In this document: one piece after another, positions 6,341-9,681 of the stretch
Numbering within the stretch: position 1 is the first letter of the stretch
Layout of the letters: each line of letters opens with the position of its first letter
Assembly (NCBI GenBank): GCA_024639415.1
Contig: JAHEIK010000113.1
Span: forward strand, 1 to 9,681
Direction of reading: 5' to 3'
Source: Planctomycetota bacterium
GTDB lineage: Bacteria > Planctomycetota > PLA2 > JAEUHO01
Length of the DNA stretch: 9,681 nucleotides
Program-made: the position numbers and the translations under genes
The notes under the pieces: model-generated
Told to the model about the DNA's origin: nothing
Databases searched by the model: none
The model's input: the letters and a program-made list of their open reading frames with translations, nothing else

Positions 6341-8212
6341 TCAGCGCTCGAGCAGGCGCTTGGCGAGTGCGTGGGAGGGATCTTCCTCCAGCGCCGCGCG
6401 CAGGTAGGTCCGCCCCGCTTCGACGGAGCCCTGGTCGAGCAGGATCCGCCCCAGGTGGAAGTAGGCGCTCGCGCGCTGGGGCGACGGGATCTCGATCGCA
6501 CGCCGCAGCATGCGCTCGGCTTCTGCACGGTCGCCGCCTTCGTCGGCGAGACGGGCGAGCACCATCAGGGCTTCCACGTCGTCCGCATTCGCTGCGAGAC
6601 GCCTGCGGCCCTCGGTGAGCATGGCCAGTCTCCGGCCCGCCTTCACCTCGGGACTGTCCGGCTGGAGGCGCGCAGCCTCGCCGTACCAGCGCAGCGCAGC
6701 GGCATGGCGACCCGCCTGGGAGGCTGCGTAGCCCATTCCGAGGTAGGTCTGCAGGTCTTCCGGCCCGACGGCGAGGTAGCGCTCGAGGTACACGAGCGCC
6801 TCGTCCGGGCGCTTCCGCTCCAAGTGCAGGCGTGCGACGTTGCCCAAGAGCATGCGGTCTCGGGGACGCTGCTCGAGGGCGCGCCGGTAGTCGCTCCACG
6901 CCGCGTCGAGGCGTCCGGCGCGGGCATGGGCGCTGCCGCGATTGACGAGCGCCTCGGGTTCGTCGGGGTAGGCCTCGAGCACGCGGGACCAGACCGTCGT
7001 GCCGTCGCGCCACACCGCGACGGCGCCGTGGGCGACGGCGCCCGACGCGAGCATCCAGGCTGCAAGGAGCACGCCCCCCACGATGCGCTGCTTGCCCCGC
7101 AACGGGATGAGGGCGCAAGGCAGGACGGCGAACAGCGCGAGCAGGGGGAAGTAGCCGTAGCGGTCCCCCGTCATGAAGGAGCGCTTGCCCTCGAGCACGA
7201 CCAGGACCGCCGGCGCGAAGCCGAGCGCGCATGCGATCAGGGCCTGCCACACCGCTTGCCACCTGCGGCGCCACGCGACGACACCGAGTGCGATGAGTAC
7301 GCCGAGGCTGGCGCAGCCGAGCAGCGCGAGATGCGTACTCGCCTCCGAAGCGGGCCACGGATGGAACGGAACCGGAGCCGCGAGAAGCAGGACGTCACGT
7401 GTCCAATGCCAGACCAGCCACGGGACGCAGAGCAGTCGCAGCGGCCATCCGACCGTGGACGTGACCGTGGGATCGGCCGTCATCGTGTTCAGCACGACGG
7501 CGAGGAGCGTGACCGCCAGGAACGGCGTCTTCGCCCACCACAGGCAGCGGCGCCACGCTCCCGTGTGTCGGTAGTCGAGCAGGAGGAGCAGGGCAGGGAG
7601 CGGCGCGGCGACGGGCTTGCAGAAGACAGCCAGCCCGTAGCAGAAGAGCGCGAGGAGGAACCAGTGTTTGCGGCGCATGGGCAGGTAGCGCAGGTAGGCG
7701 AGGAGGCAGAGCAGGCTGAAGGTGGCGGCTAGCAGGTCACGCCCCCCCATGATCCAGGCGACGCTCTCGACCTGCAGCGGATGCACCACGAAGCACATGG
7801 CGCCGAGCAAGGCGTAGACCGGGCGCCCGATCAACGCCAGCAAGAGGAGGAACGCCAGGACGCCGTTCAGCGCGTGGAGGGCGACGTTGACCCTGTGGAA
7901 GGTCTCCGGCGCGTCCCCGAAGAGGGCGCGCTCCAGACTCCAGGCCACGTACGCCACGGGGATGTACAGGGCCTCCCCCTGCCTCGAGACGGGCCGCAGG
8001 ATCTCGACGGTGTTCGAGACGCTGGCCTCCTGCAGCAGTGGGTTGTCGCGTACGAGGACGTGGTCGTCCCAGTAGGCGTAGCCGTAGGCCATGCTACGGC
8101 CGTACAGCAGCGCGACGACCCCAACGAGGAGCAGCCCCCCCCCCACGAGCCACAGGCGTCGGGCAGGCTGGTCGTGGGTCGGGGAAGGCGTGACGATGAC
8201 CGGCTCCTGCAA
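6341..8212 (-). CDS. TMTC-like protein O-mannosyltransferase: GT-C membrane domain plus C-terminal TPR repeats
   Basis: A 623-residue protein if counted from the TTG at 8212. One N-terminal helix (about 20-39) leads to YWDDH (47-51), an acidic pair in the first outer loop as expected for a GT-C catalytic site. Next come HRVNVALHALNG (106-117), FVVHPLQVESVAWIMGGRDLL (141-161), FCKPVAAPLPALLLLLDY (197-214) and DRYGYFPLLALF (350-361). These are hallmarks of the TMTC (CAZy GT105) group, interspersed with roughly ten membrane segments. From about 417 to the end there are five to six TPR-like units (e.g. PEALVNRGSAHARAGRLDAA, DEALVYLERYLAVGP, ASAYFHLGRILL). Known TMTC proteins transfer O-mannose from dolichyl-P-mannose to extracytoplasmic protein domains; a polyprenyl-P-sugar donor is inferred here. 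The start is ambiguous: there is no ATG/GTG near the good ribosome site, only TTG 8212 or a non-canonical ATC at 8197. A G10 run lies in early codons. The ATG at 8425 is rejected because the promoter is downstream of it. Confidence 0.88.
   Translation of the reverse strand: MQEPVIVTPSPTHDQPARRLWLVGGGLLLVGVVALLYGRSMAYGYAYWDDHVLVRDNPLLQEASVSNTVEILRPVSRQGEALYIPVAYVAWSLERALFGDAPETFHRVNVALHALNGVLAFLLLLALIGRPVYALLGAMCFVVHPLQVESVAWIMGGRDLLAATFSLLCLLAYLRYLPMRRKHWFLLALFCYGLAVFCKPVAAPLPALLLLLDYRHTGAWRRCLWWAKTPFLAVTLLAVVLNTMTADPTVTSTVGWPLRLLCVPWLVWHWTRDVLLLAAPVPFHPWPASEASTHLALLGCASLGVLIALGVVAWRRRWQAVWQALIACALGFAPAVLVVLEGKRSFMTGDRYGYFPLLALFAVLPCALIPLRGKQRIVGGVLLAAWMLASGAVAHGAVAVWRDGTTVWSRVLEAYPDEPEALVNRGSAHARAGRLDAAWSDYRRALEQRPRDRMLLGNVARLHLERKRPDEALVYLERYLAVGPEDLQTYLGMGYAASQAGRHAAALRWYGEAARLQPDSPEVKAGRRLAMLTEGRRRLAANADDVEALMVLARLADEGGDRAEAERMLRRAIEIPSPQRASAYFHLGRILLDQGSVEAGRTYLRAALEEDPSHALAKRLLER
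8135..8144 (-). repeat. G10 homopolymer (C10 on + strand) near the 5' end of the mannosyltransferase gene
   Basis: The - strand reads GTG followed by three GGG codons and CTG, so ten G's in a row encode V-G-G-G about 23 codons after the putative start, at the N-terminal side of the first membrane helix. It is the longest homopolymer I see in the window; other runs are seven or less. A one-base slip would frameshift the whole enzyme. Confidence 0.85.
8204..8210 (-). promoter_or_regulatory. Shine-Dalgarno-like site of the mannosyltransferase gene, followed by ATC instead of a usual start
   Basis: On the - strand GCAGGAG is followed six bases later (CCGGTC) by ATC GTC ACG in the coding frame. 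Spacing is ideal, but no ATG, GTG or TTG stands there. The nearest ordinary candidate is TTG at 8212-8210, which overlaps the site itself and has no ribosome site upstream. Confidence 0.5.
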
Positions 8213-8233
8213 GCTGAGGTAGCGTGCGGGCAG

Positions 8234-8239
8234 AGTATA
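8234..8239 (-). promoter_or_regulatory. -10 promoter element of the mannosyltransferase gene
   Basis: TATACT on the - strand is a near-perfect sigma-70 -10 box in a very GC-rich spacer. It implies a start of transcription near 8227 and a leader of about 15-30 bases. No good -35 was found at 17-18 bases (CTGGGG or GCTGGG). Confidence 0.5.
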
Positions 8240-8351
8240 GGCCCGAGGCCGATCCGCCCCAGCCACGCGGGCACACGGGATGCGGCCCGAGGGCTGCTTC
8301 TCGCAGGTCGACCCTCCACTCCGCCCCGAGTCGACGGCGCCCGAAGAGAGA

Positions 8352-8382
8352 CCGACACGCGTGGCCCGTCTCCGGCTACGGT
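8352..8382 (+). promoter_or_regulatory. Candidate promoter of the small basic protein gene
   Basis: CCGACA (8352-8357), a 19-base spacer and TACGGT (8377-8382) would start RNA near 8389, about 29 bases before the ATG. The words GCGTGGCC (8359-8366) and GCTACGGT (8375-8382) also occur in front of the protease gene at 2803-2823, with a spacer shorter by 3 bases. Confidence 0.35.
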
Positions 8383-8404
8383 GCTGGTACACACGCGAGC
8401 TGAA

Positions 8405-8411
8405 GAAGGAG
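8405..8411 (+). promoter_or_regulatory. Strong Shine-Dalgarno of the small basic protein gene
   Basis: GAAGGAG with a 6-base spacer (TGCGCC) precedes the ATG at 8418. It is one of the best ribosome sites in the window and decides both the start and the reality of this short gene. Confidence 0.75.
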
Positions 8412-8417
8412 TGCGCC

Positions 8418-8522
8418 ATGGCCAAGGGTCAAGTCAACAAGGGCAAGTCCAACAAGCCGAAACTCACTGCGAAGGAGAGGAAGGCGAAAAAGGACGCCAA
8501 GCGTGCCAAGAAGGCGAAGTAG
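8418..8522 (+). CDS. Small, highly basic Lys/Ala-rich protein (34 residues)
   Basis: It begins MAKGQVNKGKSNKPKL and ends in a run of Lys/Ala/Arg (KERKAKKDAKRAKKAK). About half of its residues are Lys or Arg, there are no aromatics and no hydrophobic core. It looks like a nucleic-acid- or ribosome-binding tail, helical in its second half. I recall a loose class of short bacterial proteins starting 'MAKGQ..KGN/S' and rich in KKPK, annotated only as hypothetical; that resemblance is from memory. Evidence for translation is the strong GAAGGAG site with ideal spacing, a candidate promoter just upstream, and a clean stop. A longer in-frame start (ATG at 8280) would cross the promoter region and is rejected. 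It is divergent from the mannosyltransferase gene. Confidence 0.72.
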   Translation: MAKGQVNKGKSNKPKLTAKERKAKKDAKRAKKAK

Positions 8523-8548
8523 AGGCTCGGGAGAGTGACCCCCACAGG

Positions 8549-8574
8549 TGCCGGAAGGCCCCGGCGTGCCGGCA
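8549..8574. terminator. GC-rich hairpin in a convergent spacer, possible terminator
   Basis: TGCCGG (8549-8554) pairs with CCGGCA (8569-8574). Alternatively GCCGG pairs with CCGGC at 8561-8565 around a 6-base loop. It lies in the 80-bp gap where the small basic gene and the HTH-like gene converge. There is no T-run on either side. Confidence 0.3.
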
Positions 8575-8602
8575 GCGCGTCCTGCCCACGCCCGCATGCC
8601 TC

Positions 8603-8839
8603 TCAGGCGGCGTACGAGAACAGGTCCGTCACCTTGTAGGAACTGCCCGCGGCGCGGTTGAGCGCATTGCAGATCTTGACCATGACGTGGGGCGTCAAGC
8701 GCCGTCCGCGGATGGCACGCTTCACCATCTTGTGCGTGATCTGCTCGGTCGAGGCCGCGACGAGGTCGGGCGGCGACAACTCATGCTTCTCCAGCAACGC
8801 GGCTAGGGGTTGCTCTCCGAGGTCGCGTTCGAGGTCCAC
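8603..8839 (-). CDS. Small helix-turn-helix-like protein (78 residues)
   Basis: This short soluble protein has four or more predicted helices: PLAALLEKHEL (11-21), PPDLVAAS (23-30), THKMVKRAIRGRRL (35-48) and HVMVKICNALNRA (51-63), then a short tail YKVTDLFSY. The spacing of helices and the 'T-x-x-MV-x-R-A-x-x-G-R-R-L-T' turn resemble Cro/XRE-type DNA-binding folds, but I cannot name a family. The start is GTG at 8839, only 9 bases after the TAG of the upstream GNAT gene, with no ribosome site of its own, so translational coupling is likely. It may act as a local regulator or simply be a small DNA-binding accessory protein; target unknown. Confidence 0.75.
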   Translation of the reverse strand: MDLERDLGEQPLAALLEKHELSPPDLVAASTEQITHKMVKRAIRGRRLTPHVMVKICNALNRAAGSSYKVTDLFSYAA

Positions 8840-8854
8840 GGCTACACTCTAGCC
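8840..8854. repeat. Inverted repeat spanning the GNAT stop / HTH start junction
   Basis: GGCTA-CACTC-TAGCC is a perfect 5-bp inverted repeat with a 5-base centre. On the - strand it contains the GNAT stop codon (TAG) and ends directly before the GTG start of the HTH-like gene. The embedded TAGAGT also resembles a -10 box placed 6 bases before that GTG. It could be an operator, a coupling hairpin or chance. Confidence 0.4.
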
Positions 8855-9397
8855 GAACCGGCACATGGTGACGCCATCCACATCGTCCGGAGGGCCGTAC
8901 TCGCATGCGGCATCCGCGGGCGAGAGATCGACCCGCTCGAAGCCGGCCTTCTCGTACGCGCGAATCGCGCGCGGATTCCGGGCCGTCGGTCGGATGACGA
9001 AGTTCTGCACACCAAGTCGGGCCTCGAGAAACTCGCACATCAACCGCAGGGCTGCGGTGCCATGGCCGCGTCCGCAGTAGCGCTCGGCGAACATCCAGAT
9101 ATCCAGCTCCACGCGACCGCGCGCACGATCGATCTCGTTGTAGTTGACCTGCCCGATGGCCCGGCCCGCGACCTCGATCACGAAGCAGCGGCCGGCCTCC
9201 GGTTGCGAGTCGTCGAAGTAGTGCTGCTTGTAGTCGGCGCAGAACTCCGCATAGCTCAGCAGGCGGGTGTGCCTCTGTGAGATGTCGCCGAGCAGGAAGT
9301 CGGTGACGTCCGACTTGGCAAGGGCTTCGTAGATCGGCCTGCGATCGGCCGCCGTCGCGGGACGCAGCTGCACCCGCTCCGTATCGTCACGACTCAC
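8849..9397 (-). CDS. GNAT-family N-acetyltransferase
   Basis: A 182-residue protein of typical single-domain GNAT length. After a short N-terminal strand (VQLRPATAADRRPIYEAL, 9-26), the central part has FVIEVAGRAIGQVNYNEI (72-89). The acetyl-CoA-binding motif A follows, ELDIWMFAERYCGRGHGTAAL (97-117) with R110-G-H-G in the pyrophosphate loop, and then motif B NPRAIRAYEKAGF (141-153). The middle segment SYAEFCADYKQHYFDDSQPEAGRCF (48-72) and the NYNEID signature resemble a widespread group distantly related to AAC(6') aminoglycoside and RimJ-type acetyltransferases. The acceptor (small molecule, antibiotic or protein N-terminus) cannot be decided. The start is GTG without a strong ribosome site. 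It is the first gene of a two-gene unit with the HTH-like gene, 53 bp downstream of the partial gene at the window edge and on the same strand. Confidence 0.9.
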   Translation of the reverse strand: MSRDDTERVQLRPATAADRRPIYEALAKSDVTDFLLGDISQRHTRLLSYAEFCADYKQHYFDDSQPEAGRCFVIEVAGRAIGQVNYNEIDRARGRVELDIWMFAERYCGRGHGTAALRLMCEFLEARLGVQNFVIRPTARNPRAIRAYEKAGFERVDLSPADAACEYGPPDDVDGVTMCRFG

Positions 9398-9450
9398 GGC
9401 GACTCGCGTCCACCAGCACGCCGGTATGGACGCTGCGCCGGGTCACCGCG

Positions 9451-9681
9451 TTACCGCGTGGTCTCGATGCGGAGCTCCCGGCCGACCACGACGGCGTGCT
9501 CCTCCTCGCCCTCGGATACGGAGAGCTCCGCGCGGCTCTTGACGTTCATCCATAGCCTACGGTCGCCGAGCCGATTCAGGTCGATCACGAGTTCACCCTC
9601 CCCATCGCCATGGATGCGCTTCAGCCGGGCGTTCGCCGTCGCCGGCAGCTCGGGATGCTCGAGCAGCTGATTCAGCGCGGC
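9451..9681 (-). CDS. Unrecognised protein, 3' end only (cut by right window edge)
   Basis: The - strand frame is open from the window edge to a TAA at 9453-9451, giving 76 C-terminal residues. The visible part starts with a helix (ALNQLLEHPELPATANARLKRI), then reads GEGELVIDLNRLGDRRLWM and alternating hydrophobic/polar stretches (AELSVSEGEEEHAVVVGRELRIE), as in a small beta domain with an acidic loop. I recognise no family. Evidence for coding is the uninterrupted frame with G/C-rich third positions, a charge pattern like a soluble protein, and a normal 53-bp gap to the GNAT gene on the same strand. Confidence 0.6.
   Translation of the reverse strand, partial: AALNQLLEHPELPATANARLKRIHGDGEGELVIDLNRLGDRRLWMNVKSRAELSVSEGEEEHAVVVGRELRIETTR

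Noticed and set aside
6371..7732. 453-codon + strand open frame opposite the mannosyltransferase gene
   Set aside because: It mirrors the TPR and membrane coding region. Its sequence is Arg/Glu/Gln/His rich with low complexity and no ribosome site.
8213..8425. Start of the mannosyltransferase at ATG 8425
   Set aside because: This would place the TATACT promoter and ribosome site inside the gene and overlap the small basic gene. The extra 71 residues show no conserved features.
7781..8806. 341-codon + strand open frame
   Set aside because: It crosses the mannosyltransferase 5' end, the divergent promoter spacer, the 34-residue gene in another frame and the HTH-like gene. No domain is visible.
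1..9681. tRNA, rRNA, CRISPR, insertion sequence or phage genes
   Set aside because: There is no cloverleaf-like GTTCAA/CCA pattern, no direct-repeat array, and no transposase, integrase or capsid motif in any reading frame examined.

Overview
The window is very GC-rich, almost completely coding, and has strongly G/C-biased third codon positions. It contains no rRNA, tRNA, CRISPR array, insertion sequence or phage gene. The gene mix suggests a free-living, high-GC Gram-negative bacterium with a complex cell plan. It includes a TPR/GT-C O-mannosyltransferase-like protein, a cytosolic trypsin fused to a helical-repeat region, an ankyrin protein and a guanidino-modifying-enzyme-like protein. Planctomycetota is my first guess and Myxococcota a second; this rests on gene content, not on a marker gene.

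Layout from left to right. (1) The 3' part of a + strand gene with the H-x-D and Cys motifs of the guanidino-group-modifying (agmatine/arginine deiminase-like) superfamily runs in from the left edge to 757. (2) Tail-to-tail with it, 819-2690 (-) encodes a polytopic membrane protein resembling YfhO-like GT-C proteins. (3) A 262-bp divergent spacer separates it from a + strand series: a trypsin-like protease with an alpha-helical N-terminal half (2953-4701), an ankyrin-repeat protein (4783-5451), and a GT2 polyprenyl-phosphate mannose synthase (5617-6333). (4) Only 7 bp downstream, tail-to-tail, lies a large - strand GT-C/TPR protein of the TMTC type (6341-8212). (5) A 205-bp divergent spacer leads to a tiny, very basic 34-residue protein (8418-8522, +). 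(6) The right end carries three - strand genes: a small helix-turn-helix-like protein (8603-8839), a GNAT acetyltransferase (8849-9397) directly upstream of it in an operon-like pair, and the 3' end of an unrecognised gene cut by the window edge (9451-9681).

Two functional groupings stand out. The GT2 enzyme would make a polyprenyl-phosphate-linked sugar (probably mannose). Its neighbour, the TMTC-like GT-C enzyme, is of the class that uses such donors to glycosylate extracytoplasmic proteins, so the pair looks like a compact protein O-mannosylation cassette. The GT-C-like gene at 819-2690 could draw on the same donor. The mannosyltransferase gene also has a run of ten G's in its first codons, a possible slippage site, and lacks a normal start codon behind its Shine-Dalgarno sequence. 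Separately, the protease and ankyrin genes form a probable two-gene unit that looks like an intracellular regulatory or conflict device.

There is no stretch above 300 bp without a gene. The spacers hold candidate promoters and weak hairpins, described individually.
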